From NCBI GenBank assembly GCA_032433765.1, contig JAVIAB010000046.1, positions 58,426,500-58,490,499 of the forward strand: 64,000 nt of DNA, read 5' to 3'. Positions 13,401 to 28,400 of the stretch are shown here, in pieces (position 1 is the stretch's first letter; each line of letters starts with the position of its first letter). The notes beneath the pieces were generated by a model that ran no database searches, was not told where the DNA came from, and saw only the letters and a list, made by a program, of their open reading frames with translations. This stretch comes from Megaustenia siamemsis. Its lineage: Eukaryota; Mollusca; Gastropoda; Stylommatophora; Ariophantidae. A program made the position numbers and the translations under genes.

Positions 13401-16400
13401 TTAATTTTCTTGCAGTTATTTTACCTTTGCAGCATTTACAAAAAATGGCCGTGCCACAGTGTGTTTTTAACTTCTTGGTAAACTGTATTCCTCACAAAGG
13501 CTCTGTCAGTAATTACAGCCTTGAGAAGTCATAGAAGACCTGAATGATCTATGGGAGATATTCTACAAGCTCTGTCAGAGATATAGAATTGTGGATCAGT
13601 GGAATCCATTTCATTGCAATTTTCCTGGAAATAATTAGGCAGACAAGTTGACAAAGGTAGGTGACTAATGAGACCAGCTAGATACAAATATAAGTCATGA
13701 GGAATCAAAGAGATTTGTGAGGAGCCAAAACATGAACAAATGGAATAAAGAACACCAGGGCTACCAGAAAAAAAACAATGCCTACTATCAGCTTAGCAGA
13801 AAAGAACAAGTCATAATTGTAGGACTCTGAACAAGCCACAACAGATTGAAATGTCACCTTTTCAACACACTAAGGATAGGTAACCTTTGATGAATGTGAT
13901 AGGAACCTTTGATGAATGTGATAGGAACTTTTGATGAATGTGATAGTAACCTTTGATGAATGTGATAGGAACCTTTGATGAATGTGATAGGAACCTTTGA
14001 TGAATGTGATAGGAACTTTTGATGAATGTGATAGGAACTTTTGATGAATGTGATAGGAACTTTTGATGAATGTGATATGAACCTTTGATGAATGTGATAA
14101 GAACCTTTGATGAATGTGATAGTAACCTTTGATGAATGTGATAGGAACCTTTGATGAATGTGATAGGAACCTTTGATGAACGTAATAGGAACCTTTGATT
14201 AATGTGATAGGAACCTTTGATGAATGTGATAGGAACCTTTGATGAATGTGATAGTAACCTTTGATGAATGTGATAGGAACCTTTGATGAATGTGATAGGA
14301 ACCTTTGATGAATGTGATAGGAACTTTTGATGAATGTGATAGGAACTTTTGATGAATGTGATAGGAACTTTTGATGAATGTGATATGAACCTTTGATGAA
14401 TGTGATAAGAACCTTTGATGAATGTGATAGTCTATCTATCTATCTATTGACCTTTCGAGCCGTAACCGGCCCATAGGGCGTAGACCAAGATACACCTTCT
14501 CCTATATGAATTTTTGTTCTAGCAGTTTTCTTTTAAAGATATTTTATCAAATCTCGCCATCTGTCTCTGTTCTGTGCAAGCAGTTCTATCTCATTGAGGG
14601 AGCCGATTCCTGCTGCTCTTGCCTCTCTCATCAATGTTCTTCTCAGTGTCTCCCTGGGTCTTCCTCTTTTCTTTTACCTGTTGTTTCCAATATGAGGGCT
14701 TGCTTTGCTATTCGATTATTATCTCTTCTCATCACATGTCCAACGTATGACCATCGTCTTTTCTTTATTACTGAAGATATTAGTGGTTGATTGGCGATTT
14801 CTCTAATTTCCTCGTTTGTTTTGAATTCGTTCCATTCTATACCAAGTATTTTCCTTAGACATTTATTTTCGAATGCGTTCAACTTTGTTTCTATATCTCT
14901 TGTTGTTTTCCAGCTTTCACACGCATACGTAAGGGTTGATAGTACATTTGATTTGAATAGCCTAAGTTTTGTGTTTGTGCTAATGAGTTTTGATTTCCAC
15001 AACTTTTCAAGGCTTCTGAAAGACATTGCTGCTTTAGCCAGTCTGATTCTAATTTCTTTGCTCGTATCCCCTTCTCGATCAATGTGACTTCCAAGATAGA
15101 TGAAGTGATCGATCTCTTCTACTGGTTTGTTTTCCATGTATATTTTGTCACTTGTTGGAATTAAACTTTTCATGACTTTAGTCTTTTCATGATTGACCTC
15201 AAGCCCAATTTTGCTGGCTATTGATGATAGTTCATTTGTGTTTTCCTGCATCGTTTTTATCTGATTGCTGATGAGAACTATGTCATCAGCAAAGTCCAGG
15301 TCCTCCAAATGGTCTCCTTGTATCCATTCGATGCCTTTATTACCAGTGCAGCATTTCTTCATTATGAAGTCCATAACAATTCCAAATAACAAGGGCGATA
15401 AAATACATCCTTGTTTAACCCCAGTTTCTATTGGGAAACATTCGCTCAGTCCTTCCTCTGTTCGAACTGCACATGTGTAACCATCATACATGTCTTTGAT
15501 AATATTTATGATTTTTGATGGTAAGCCATATTGCTTCAGAATTTTCCACAAAGAATCTCTATGAATACTATCAAATGCTTTTTTGAAGTCGATGAAGTTA
15601 AGTACAAAAGGTTTTTGCTTTTCAATGTGTTCCTCCAATATAAGTCGTAGAGTGAAAATGTGGTCAAGACAGCTTCTCCCTTTTCTAAACCCAGCCTGTT
15701 CTTCACGCATTACTGTATCTATTGAATCCTTTATTCTATTTAGGATGATTTTACAGAATAATTTTGAGGCAACTGACAAAAGTGTCACGCCTCTCCAATT
15801 GTTACAATCTCTAAGATTGCCCTTTTTTGGGATCTTAACAATGATTCCTTTTTTCCATTTATGAGGTGTCTTCTCTGTTTTCCAAATGATGTTGAACATT
15901 TTTTGGAGATGTATTAAATTATGGCTATCAATTGCCTTGAGGATCTCAGCTGTTAACTTATCCTCTCCAGCAGCCTTGTTATTGGTCATTAGCTTTAAGG
16001 TGGTTTCTATTTCACTCAAGGTGAAGTCATCTAAATTTACATCTAATTCTGCTGCTGGTGTTTCAGCTTCAAAATCTATTAAACTGTGAGGTAGTGGACG
16101 GTTAAGAATTTCTTTGAAGTGTTCCGCCCAACGGGCTTTTATGTCTGCGCTTGTTGTTAGCATTAATCCAGATTTGTCTAGAATTGGTGTTCCACTGGAT
16201 GTATAGGTGTTTGTCAGCATCTTTTGTACAGTATAAAGAGTTCTGCTGTCTCCTGTAATTGCAGCTGTCTCTGCTTTCTCTGCCAAGTTGTCTATATAAG
16301 CTCTTGTATCTCTTCTTGCCGAACTTTTCACTTTGTTGTCTAATTCTTTGTATGTTGCTTTTGCCAGAACCTTTCCAAGATCTGTCTTTACATTAGTCAT

Positions 16401-19400
16401 GGCTCTCTTCGCTTCTCTTCTTTCTTTGATGTATTTCCATGTGGTGTCTGAGATCCAAGCTCGTTTTTCCATTTTCTTCAGTCCAGCACTTGCTTCTGCT
16501 GCTGTCATTAGTATTTTGCTCTGTGAGTCCCACATTTCATTGATATCTAAGTCTATTTCACCAAGTGCTGAATAATAATTACTTAGCTCTATGTTAAACT
16601 TTTCCTTTATTGCTTCATCTTTCAGTTTATGACTATCAATTTTATGTGTAATTGACCTCTTCTGTTGGTTTCTAAATTTTAATCTTATTTTCCCAATGCA
16701 CAGGTTGTGGTCACTATTAACATCAGCACCTCTGTATGCTCTTACATCTATTAATGATGATCTGAATTGTTGTTTAATACATAGGTGGTCAATTTGATTT
16801 GATGTTCTATCATCAGGAGATATCCATGTTGTTTTGTGGATATTTTTATGTGGAAATAATGTCCCACCTATAACTAAATTTTCTATTAAACATAATTCTA
16901 TTAATCTTTCTCCATTCTGACTTGTTGTATTACAGCCTTCTCTCCCCATCACATGTTCCACTCCTGCGTTATCTTGTCCTACTTTGGCGTTGAAGTCTCC
17001 CATTACAATTAAAAGATCGTGTTTTGGTATTTTGTTTATAAGTTGTTGCAGTTGGTTATAAAAATCATCCTTAACTTCATCATCAGCTTCGTTAGTAGGC
17101 GCATAACATTGAATAATTGAAAGTCTTCCATGTTTTGTTTTGTATCGTGTTCGTATCAGACGGCTATTACCGGTTCCCATTCTAATAAACTTCTTGCAGC
17201 TTTGTCTGTCATCATTATGCCTACTCCTTCACGGTGTTTTCCATCTTCCCTTCCAGAAAAAACTACTATTTTATTATCAATAGATCTCCTACCTGTTCCA
17301 GGCCAGCGCATTTCGCTTAATCCTAAAATATCTAGATCGTATCGGTCCATCTCGCTCGCGACCTGTGCATGTTTCGTCGGAGCGGCCATTGTTCGCACAT
17401 TCCAGAATCCTATTTTTGTTGTTGTTTTAGGGCCGAAAAAACTATCACTACTATCTACTGCTAATTTACACATTCTGTATCAGGTCTACGTTTCATTAAC
17501 AACATCGTTTTTACGATAGCGGCTTGTTAAACCTCTGATCAACGGTTCTATACCAAGCCGGAGAAAAATAATTCCTCCATTTTGGAAACAACCGGAAACT
17601 CTACTGAATGTGATAGTAACCTTTGATGAATGTGATAGGAACCTTGATGAATGTGATAGGAACCTTTGATGAGCGTAATAGGAACCTTTGATTAATGTGA
17701 TAGGAACCTTTGATGAATGTGATAGGAACCTTTGATGAATGTGATAGGAACCTTTGATGAATGTGATAGTAACCTTTGATGAATGTGATAGGAACCTTTG
17801 ATGAATGTGATAGAAACCTTTGATGAATGTGATAGTAACCTTTGATGAATGTGATAGTAACCTTTGATGAATGTGATAGGAACCTTTGATGATGTGATAG
17901 TAACCCTTGATGAATGTGATAGGAACCTTTGATGAATGTGATAGGAACCTTTGATGAATGTGATAGGAACTTTTGATGAATGTGATAGTAACCTTTGATG
18001 AATGTGATAGGAACCTTTGATGAATGTGATAGGAACCTTTGATGAATGTGATATAAACCTTGTTGAATGTGATAGGAACCTTTGATGAATGTGATAGGAA
18101 CCTTTGATGAATGTGATAGTAACCTTTGATGAATGTGATAGAAACCTTTGATGAATGTGATAGAAACCTTTGATGAATGTGATAGGAACCTTTGATGAAT
18201 GTAACTGTGGCCAGGCAAATGATTGTTGAGCATCTGCTACAGTCATGCCCAAGATATAATGAAAAGAGAAGGTCTTGTGGCCATCACCGGTACCATATTA
18301 GGACAAGCTGTATATAGAAGTTACCAACTTTAAGCTGACAAACTCTTTCTTCAAACTTATTAACATTGACTTCTAGAGGTGTATGCAAAAGAGAAAGAAA
18401 AAAAAAATTTTGGCAGAAAATGTTTTAAATGCTTTTCTGTTCATATATTTTAATATAATTTACAAATCTTCTTCCTCTTCTTTTCTCTTTCACTGATACC
18501 TAGTAGGTGTCGTGGTTTATATCATTTGTCGTTCTTGAGCTGCTCGAACTGTCTGAATTAGTGATTTTCCTTTGTTGTTACATGTCTCTATCACTGCATC
18601 TATCAATCTTCTTCTTTTCTCTTTTCACTGATACCTAAAAGGTGTCGTGGTTTATATCATTTGTCGTTCTTGAGCTGCTCGAACTGTCTGAATTAGTGAT
18701 TTTCCTTTGTTGTTACATGTCTCTGTCACTGCATCTATCCATCTTCTTCTGGGTCTTCCTCTTGGTCTTTTTCCATGCATTCTCGAGAAGAACGCCCTTG
18801 ATGGTGATTGGTAAGGATTCATTCTGACCAGGTGGCCAAACCATTTAAGTTGTTGTTGTTCTATATATTCTATAATTTACAATTAGCTTTTGAAAAAACA
18901 AATGTAACTTTACTTGTCTGTAAGTTGATCAATCAAAGCCTTTCAAATTCTGTTTTTTGGTAAATTGGCCATAGACAAGCCTCTCCATCTTTATTCATCT
19001 TTATTCATGGACTTTTCTTTATTTACTTCTAGTCACAGTCAGGTTCTTGATCATCATGTGCCATACAGTTTGGTGTAGATGATCCTGTTCTTCCATAATC
19101 TTCTGTTTACAGTGCATCTTATCAGTTCTGTGTTGGCTGTTTGCCATGCTTGACAGTATTCTTTACAAATATTGATCATTTTGTTCCACAATTATAGACA
19201 TTCCTAATTTTATAGAAATGTCCTTAGTCTATTGCTTTTATTAACAAGTCACAAGCCTGTTCATAACAGACAATCTTTGTCTTTACTATTAACTATTATT
19301 AGTTATTGTTATTAACTATTATTAGTTATTATTATTAACTATTATTAATTATTATTATTAACTATTATTACAGTATTTAACTTCTTCCTTTCAACTCTCC

Positions 19401-22400
19401 ATGGAGCAGAGGTCTTCAACAAATACTATCCAAGCCGTTCTGTTTCTTGCCATTCTTTAAAATCACAATATTAAAATTATTTCTCCTTAAATTTCATTAT
19501 TATGCCTATTTGTAAAATAAAACATTCTGAGCCTATTTTGAAATAGGAGAAATTAATTTGTGGTTTCTTTGTGATGTAACCCTTCCCTAAGTTCTTGGAT
19601 GATGAGATTCAATGCTAGCCCTCTTGGATAACAGCAATAAACAGGTGGTCCCGTGTGCACTTGCACATGTTAAAAAAAAACCCTTGGAAGTTAAAAGAAA
19701 GAATGTAGACCATAAATATGGGCAAAATTGTCATAAAAAGGCATAACCACACCATAGGTCCTAGGCTGTGCTACAGAGTTTGTACACATGGGTCCAGGTT
19801 CTCTCAGATTTTCTTGAGATTTTTGAGGGGGATATTGGAGCACCTATGGGTTTTTCTGGTGTGCAGTCATGATGATCCTGACAACAACCACAACTTACTA
19901 TTATGTCTATTTGGAGAATGAGACATTCTTGGCATTTTTGTCTGTATATGTCATAGCATCTACTATGGCACTGGCTAGGACACACACTGTGGAAGCCAGC
20001 TGAGAGTATTACATGACAGGTCCTTTTTTGGAATCCCCAGGGGAAGAGACAAAGAGGAGGACCAAAATATTCTTGGAGAAGACAGGTTAAAGCGTAGATA
20101 GAGATGATATAGAAGACATGGAATGATCTTAGAAGAATGGCAAGGAAAAGAACGACTTGGAAAGTATTTGTTGAAGACCTATGCCCCACAGAGAGCTGAA
20201 TGGTATAGAAAGAAGAAGAAGAAGAAGAAGAAGAAGAAGAAGAAAAGGAAGAAGAGGAAGAAGAAGAAGATGAAGATTTGTAATAGCATCAATATGAATC
20301 TTATAAATTGCTTATTCAAACACTAGGACACAGAGGCAGCATATGAGAGTATGAATATTGCCAAGGAGGCTATCAACAGAGTCTATAAGCCAACAGGCAG
20401 CCGAACGTCTCCTGGCCAAACCTGCAAGGACATTATGCTAGCTAATCCTGACTTCACTAGTGGTGAGTTAAACGTGTTGTATTTTGAAAGCAAATTTAGA
20501 TGAGTGATATGTGTCAGTCAAGTAGATTACAATCTAAATGAAAAGTAATCATGTATTGAAATAAAATTACATAGTAAATAACATTTTTTATTGTATGCTA
20601 GAGAGTAATGCGAAAGTGTTTCTAGTCACAGCAATTTGTTGATGATATTTTGGTGGTCTTGATAAATTTTCTCAGTTTTGAAGCATGAGATGAGTATAGT
20701 TCTGATAAAGCACAATAAAATGATCATATCTATCTATCTATCTATTGACCTTTCGAGCCATAGCCGGCCCATAGGGCATATACCTAGATACTCTTTCTCT
20801 TATCTAAATATTTATTCTAGCAGTTTTCAATCCTTCTAAAGATATTTTAACAAATCTTGCTATTTGTCTCTGTTTTGTGCAAGCAGCTCTATCTCAATGA
20901 GGGAGCCGATTCCTGCTGCTCTTGCCTCTCTGATCAATGTTCTTCTCAGTGTCTCTCTGGGTTGGTCATTTTTCCTCATACCTGTTGTTTCCCACATGAG
21001 GGCTTGCTTTGTTATTCAAAGTCACAGAAATATCATAACAGATGCTATAATTAAATTTGACATTTGTGGTTAAGGTATGCTTATTTTACACCTGAACGGG
21101 TTAAATTTGTCAAATTCTGAAATAATTCTCATAAATGTTGCTGAACTAAAATATCAACATCATAAAATGTTGCTGAACTAAAATATCAACATCATAAAAT
21201 GTTACTGAACTAAAATATCAACATCATAAAATGTTACTGAACTAAAATATCAACATCATAAATGTTACTGAACTAAAATATCAACATCATAAAATGTTAC
21301 TGAACTAAAATATCAACATCATAAAATGTTACTGAACTAAAATATCAACATCATAAAATGTTACTGAACTAAAATATCAACATCATAAAATGAATTTTTC
21401 CAGAATATTGATATTTTTGTCCAGTGTCACTCCAATAAAATATCAGTCTCAAGAATGAAAGGAATGTAGTTTCCTCTTCAATCATACATGCTGTAGCAGT
21501 TTTACGAGATTATAACTAAAATACTAGTTTGAAGTTAACTCTTTCTGTACATACTGACGCACTGTACATCCTGCAGATTTCAGTGACATAAGTTTAGTCA
21601 TAGAATGTATCATTCTCAATTTGATTCATAAAAATAAAATACAAGGTAAAAGAGGCAGACCAAGACTAATATGGACGAGTAACATCAAAAGAATACAGCG
21701 AAGACGATGGCGATGGATAGGACACACACTACGGAAACCAACTGAGAGTATTACACAACAGGCCCTTTTTTGGAATCCCCAGGGAAAAGACAAAGAGGAA
21801 GACCAAGGAATTCTTGGAGAAGACAGATTGAAGCAGAGATGAAGATGATGGGGAAGACATGGAATGATCTTAAAAGAATTGCAAAAAACAGAACGACTTG
21901 GAAAGTGTTTGTTGAAGACCTATGCTCCACTGGGAGCTAAAAGGTAGAAGAAGAGAGAACATCAAAAGATGGACAAGTCAATCTATGACAGCCTGCACCA
22001 TCAAAGCAAGAAACAGAGTAGAATGGCGATCCATGGTAGCCAACCTTTGTTGCGGAGAAAGCACTCGATGATGATGATGAAACCGTAATCAAACCATATT
22101 CTTTGTACATGCCTTGTATCATCTTGGTATTGATGAAATCTAATTCCTTGTTCACTTATCTAAAAATACATACATAATATGTTATGTGTTAGAATCAAGT
22201 ATGTAGTCTGATATTTAAAACCATGAACAAATGTGTCACTGGAATCTCTTCCGTTGCATTGATATATACCTTCTGTGCTGAAAGAGTTGAAGTCATCAAC
22301 TGTTTAGTATACAGAGGGTGTCTTAGGTATCCAATAGGAGTATTTGTGTTTCTCTTTGTGGCAGTGATTGGCCAAACTTAGTAATACTTTTCTGACACAT

Positions 22401-25400
22401 GATAATAGTTGCATAATGAAATCTCTGTAGGTTACTACTGGATTGATCCGAATGAGGGCTCCACCTATGACGCCATCTATGTATACTGTGACTTCCAGAC
22501 TAGCGAGAGTTGCATTGATGCCAGCCCTAACAATGTAAGTGTAATGTAGTTTTTAATGTTATTTATTACTCTCCATTATCTATTACTTTTCTTCCCTCTG
22601 CTACTCAATACTTTCCTTGTAACATTCTCATTGTCTGCAAATTATTTATTTACAAGAGAAGCTCTCATTGCACTAGGAAACCTGGTTAAATCAAATGAAA
22701 TTACATTCAATGCAAAATATAAGATTTTCAACTTTCAATGTTAAATTAAATTGTATGGCTACAAGACATGAAGAACCAAAATGACAGACAGGAAGATATT
22801 GGCTTTAATTAACCTTTGATTATGATCATTCGTAAAAATTATGATCACCAAATTTAATATTATGAAAATCTCCAGTTTGCTGTACACAGTTGTCTTTCCC
22901 CACAGTGTACCTTCCTAAATGTTGGTAGCATTTATTCAGGAAGTGTCATCGAGACCACACATGTTTATGTTGTCTAAATACTGTCGGCTTGTTGTAACAA
23001 ATATGATTGGGCTTCTCAGTTTTGGTAAATAAAATATAGAGACATTCTACAAATTAAACCCAAAGCTGACAGTTCAACCTCAGGTTAGTCTCTCAAGGAC
23101 AGTTTGTTACCTGTGACCCTCACAAGCCAGAAAAATGATGATTTTTATGAAGTTTGTGGTAAGGCTATTTGTCATGGATAAAATGCCTACCTTTGTACTG
23201 ATTGTGCACCTTCATTGTTTAGGCTATTTTTAAGTTGCATTTATTACTAAATGTAATTTTTAACATTGTAACCAAATGTAAACAAAAATATTTTCTCTCA
23301 AAGTTACAAAGGTTTATATGTGATTTGTAAGTTTTATGATAGTTTCGTAAAATAGTTGTAAATAGGTTTTGGAATCTAGGTTTAGTAGACAGCCAAGCTA
23401 CACTGAATACAAAGGTGGGAAAATGATGACAAAATTACAAACATTGAACCATGGGGAAGTGAACACTGGACTGGATACAGACTGTGGAAACCAAGTGAGA
23501 GTATCACACATACAGGTCCTTCTTTGAATGAATCCTGAGGTGAAGAGATGTGTGTGGAAGACATAGAAGTACATGAGAGGGGAGGTGGAAACATATGACA
23601 AAGATGGGGTAGACAAGGAATGATCTTAAGAAAATGGTACTAAACAAGACAACTTTGGACATGTTTGTTTAAGACGTGTGCTCTATAAGTATTTGAATGA
23701 AGAAGATCACCCATACAGGCTAACAGTTGCCAGTGAGATCAACTTTATCTTGGGTTGGAAACTAGCTCTCTACATTGCTTAACAGTATATGATGGTAGGA
23801 TATGATGAGGTAAAATAAGATAGGCTAAGTATCCTGTTGTTCATTTATAAAAAGGCCAAACAATCAGAAGTCACTATTAATAATATAAGATAAACACCAA
23901 ATGGTATTAAGCAGCTAAATTAATAGAGAGACAAGTTCAAGTTACAACATTTCAGCAAAAGCCTTCTTCAGGTGCAAAAAAAAAAATATACTAAGATCAA
24001 CATGACAGGCAAATTCTTTTTAAAAATAAACAGTGGAATATAAACATAAAGCCTAACACTGATCTAAAAAATTGCGGCAAGAAACGGTAGCCAGGATTTA
24101 TGTAACTGTTGGTTACATGATTAATAGACAATAGTGCAGTTGGATTTAATTGGACCAAAATGAGCGAAACAGAGAAAGGGGTCTCATGAGGATGGGTAAA
24201 ATGTCTTACAGTGTGATAATGCTTGTCGACCGGCTTACAGTGTGATAACACTTGTCCACTGGCTTACAGTGTGATAACACTTGTCCACCAGCTTACAGTG
24301 TGATAACACCTGTCCACTGGCTTACAGTGTGATAACACCTGTCCACCGGCTTACTGTGTGATAACACTTGTCCACCGGCTTACAGTGTGACAACACCTGT
24401 CCACTGGCTTACAGTGTGATAACACTTGTCCACTGGCTTACAGTGTAATAACACCTGTCCACTGGCTTACAGTGTGATAACACTTGCCCACTGGCTTACG
24501 GTGTGATAACACTTGTCCATCGGTTTATAGTGTGATAACACTTGTCCACCGGCTTACAGTGTGATAACACTTGTCCACTGGCTTACAGTGGGATAACACT
24601 TGTCCCAGCTTACAGTGTGATAACACCTGTCCACTGGCTTACAGTGTGATAACACTTGTCCCAGCTTACAGTGTGATAACACTTGTCCACCGGCTTACAG
24701 TGTGGTAACACTTGTCCGAGCTTACAGTGTGATAACACTTGTCCACCTGCTTACAGTGTGGTAACACTTGTCCGAGCTTACAGTGTGATAACACTTGTCC
24801 ACCTGCTTACAGTGTGGTAACACTTGTCCCAGCTTACAGTGTGATAACACCTGTCCACTGGCTTACAGTGTGATAACACTTGTCCACCAGCTTACAGTGT
24901 GATGACACCTGTCCACTGGCTTACAGTGTGATAACACCTGTCCACCGGCTTACTGTGTGATAACACTTGTCCACCGGCTTACAGTGTGACAACACCTGTC
25001 CACTGGCTTACAGTGTGATAACACTTGTCCACTGGCTTACAGTGTAATAACACCTGTCCACTGGCTTACAGTGTGATAACACTTGCCCACTGGCTTACAG
25101 TGTGATAACACTTATCCATCGGTTTATAGTGTGATAACACTTGTCCACCGGCTTACAGTGTGATAACACTTGTCCACTGGCTTACAGTGGATAACACCTG
25201 TCCACTGGCTTACAGTGTGATAACACTTGTCCCAGCTTACAGTGTGATAACACTTGTCCACCGGCTTACAGTGTGGTAACACTTGTCCGAGCTTACAGTG
25301 TGATAACACTTGTCCACCTGCTTACAGTGTGGTAACACTTGTCCGAGCTTACAGTGTGATAACACTTGTCCACCTGCTTACAGTGTGGTAACACTTGTCC

Positions 25401-28400
25401 CAGCTTACAGTGTGATAACACTTGTCCACCGGCTTACAGTGTGATAACACTTGTCCACCAGCTTACAGTGTGATAACACCTGTCCACTGGCTTACAGTGT
25501 GATAACACTTGTCCACCGGCTTACAGTGTGGTAACACTTGTCCCAGCTTACAGTGTGATAACACTTGTCCACCAGCTTACAGTGTGATAACACTTGTCCA
25601 CCTGCTTACTGTGTGTTGAAATATATTCACCATATGTATCTTTATGAAACCTATTTGATTAAAACAAAAGGAAAACAACTATCTTTACACATTTTCCCTT
25701 TACTAGGGTCTTGAGGTGACTTATAGGGTTGAAGAATAAAGGCCACATGTCCAGTGCAGTCACTGTGAGGTGTTCGGGTCTGTGTTTTTATTTCACACCC
25801 AATAAAAAAAACAATTTATGACCCTACCAGAATTCAAACGCATGTTCTCCTGTTTGAAGCCTGACAAGTTAATGATTTGGCCACCTGCTGTACTACTTGA
25901 TACTAGATGTAAATGCCTCAGTCTACATTCTCATATGAGAGAATGTTACAAAATAAGCTTCATTCTGTTCTATAATGATTTCGGAAAAACTCTGTACCTG
26001 TTACAAAGATCTCATGCTAACTTTGTTTCAGTTTGAGTCAGACAGATGGACAAAGAGTACACACGATGGACAGTATTTCATGGAAGAGGTCAACAACGGC
26101 AAGGAAGTAAGCAGCTTAAAACCACAATTTGTCATTGCAGAGTTAACTTTATCTTGTCTGTAGAGTTATCTCTATCTTGTCTGTAGAGTTATCTTTATCT
26201 TGTCTGTAAAGTTATCTTTATCTTGTCTGTAGAGTTATCTTTATCTTGTCTGTAGAGTTATCTTTATCTTGTCTGTAGATTTATCTTTATCTTGTCTGTA
26301 GAGTTATCTTTATCTTGTCTGTAGATTTATCTTTATCTTGTCTGTAGAGTTATCTTTATCTTGTCTGTAGAGTTATCTTTATCTTGTCTGTAGAGTTATC
26401 TCTATCTTGTCTGTAGAGTTATCTCTATCTTGTCTGTAGAGTTATCTTTATCTTGTCTGTAGAGTTATCTCTATCTTGTTTGTAGAGTTATCTTTATCTT
26501 GTCTGTAGAGTTATCTCTATCTTGTTTGTAGAGTTATCTTTATCTTGTCTGTAGAGTTATCTTTATCTTGTCTGTAGATTTATCTTTATCTTGTCTATAG
26601 AGTTATCTTTATCTTCTCTGTAGAGTTATCTTTATTTTGTTTGCAGAGTTATCTCTAACTTGTCTGTAGAATTATCTTTATCTTGTCTGTAGAGAATACT
26701 TTATGTGACTTTTACTTCAAGAGATTATTTTTGTGTGACTGTAAGTTGAACTGATCAGCTAAAATGACTCTCCCAAATATTTTTGTTCCAGTTTTTCTAC
26801 AAAACCGACAACCACCAGTTGAAATATCTGCAACTTTTGTCATCTGGAGCACGGCAGACTGTTACCTATAACTGTCTTAACACCAGTCCTTACAGAGCTC
26901 GGTTCAGCACTAACACAGGAGAAGAGATTGACAGTGCCAGGGGTAGATTTAAGAGGTCTACATTCATTGATGTGGCTGACAATTGTGTAAGTATATTACT
27001 TATAAATTATATTAATTATCGATGTGGCTGACAATTGTGTAAGTATATTACTTATAAATTATATTATTTATTGATGTGGCTGACAATTGTGTAAGTATAT
27101 TACTTATAAATTATATTAATTATGATGTGGCTGACAATTGTGTAAGTATATTACTTATAAATTATATTATTTATTGATGTGGCTGACAATTGTGTAAGTA
27201 TATTACTTATAAATTATATTATTTATTGATGTGGCTGACAATTGTGTAAGTATATTACTTATAAATTATATTATTTATTGATGTGGCTGACAATTGTGTA
27301 AGTATATTACTTATAAATTATATTAATTATCGATGTGACTGACAATTGTGTAAGTATACTACTTATAAGTTATATTAATTATCGATGTGGCTGACAATTG
27401 TGTAAGTATCTGTCTACCTATCTATTGACCTTTCAAGTCATAGCCAGCCCATAGGGTGTAGACCAAGATACTCCTTTTATCTAAATTTTGGTTCTAGCAG
27501 TTTTCAATTCTTTTCAAGATATTTTATCAAATCTCGCCATTTGTCTCTGTTCTGTGCAAGCAGCTCTATCTCATTGAGGGAGCCGATTACTGCTGCTCTT
27601 GCCTCTCTAATTTATGTTCTTTTCAGTGTCTCTCTAGGTCTTCCTCTTACCTGTTGTTTCCCATATGAGGGCCTGCTTTGCTATTCGGTTATTATCTCTC
27701 TTATCACATGTCCAACGTTAATAAATTAACAATAGTATGGTGCTCAACAATTTTATGTTTCAACCACAATTTTCCTACAATAATGAAGGATTTGTCAGTG
27801 CCCCAGTCTGTGACTACCCATTGAACTGATGTCAGTTACTCAACACTTGTCAGTAGTTTCTTCTTGGAAACTCTTCTGTTCAGTGATGTTATGATGGTGT
27901 CATCTACTTGTACTGATTCTGCTAAATGAGCTGAGGTTGTTACACATGCAGGAGATGTATAACAGAATGTTGACATGAGCAACACATAACAGAATATTGA
28001 CCTGAGCAACACATAACAGAAAGTTGACCTGAGCAACACATAACAGAAAGTTGACCTGAGCAACACATAACAGAAAGTTGACCTGAGCAACACATAACAG
28101 AAAGTTGACCTGAGCAACACATAACAGAAAGTTGACCTGAGCAACACGTAACAGAAAGTTGACCTGAGCAACACGTAACAGAAAGTTGACCTTAGCAACA
28201 CGTAACAGAATGTTGACCTTAGCAACACATAACAGAATGTTGACCTTAGCAACACATAACAGAATGTTGACCTTAGCAACACGTAACAGAAAGCTGACCT
28301 GAGCAACACATAACAGAAAGTTGACCTTAGCAACACATAACAGAAAGTTGACCTTAGCAACACATAACACAAAGTTGATCCAAGCAACACATAACAGAAA

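Noticed and set aside
13073..13534. 153-codon Phe/Leu/Cys-rich ORF that looks like membrane segments
   Set aside because: Composition of a T-rich intron. It lies between two verified collagen exons on the same strand.
14506..17519. Plus-strand ORFs of 67-129 codons across the LINE A copy
   Set aside because: Antisense shadows of the endonuclease/RT frame. The same shadows recur at every LINE A copy.
24208..25615. Possible CRISPR array (29-bp direct repeats)
   Set aside because: Units are contiguous with no spacers, the surroundings are a metazoan intron, and there are no cas genes.
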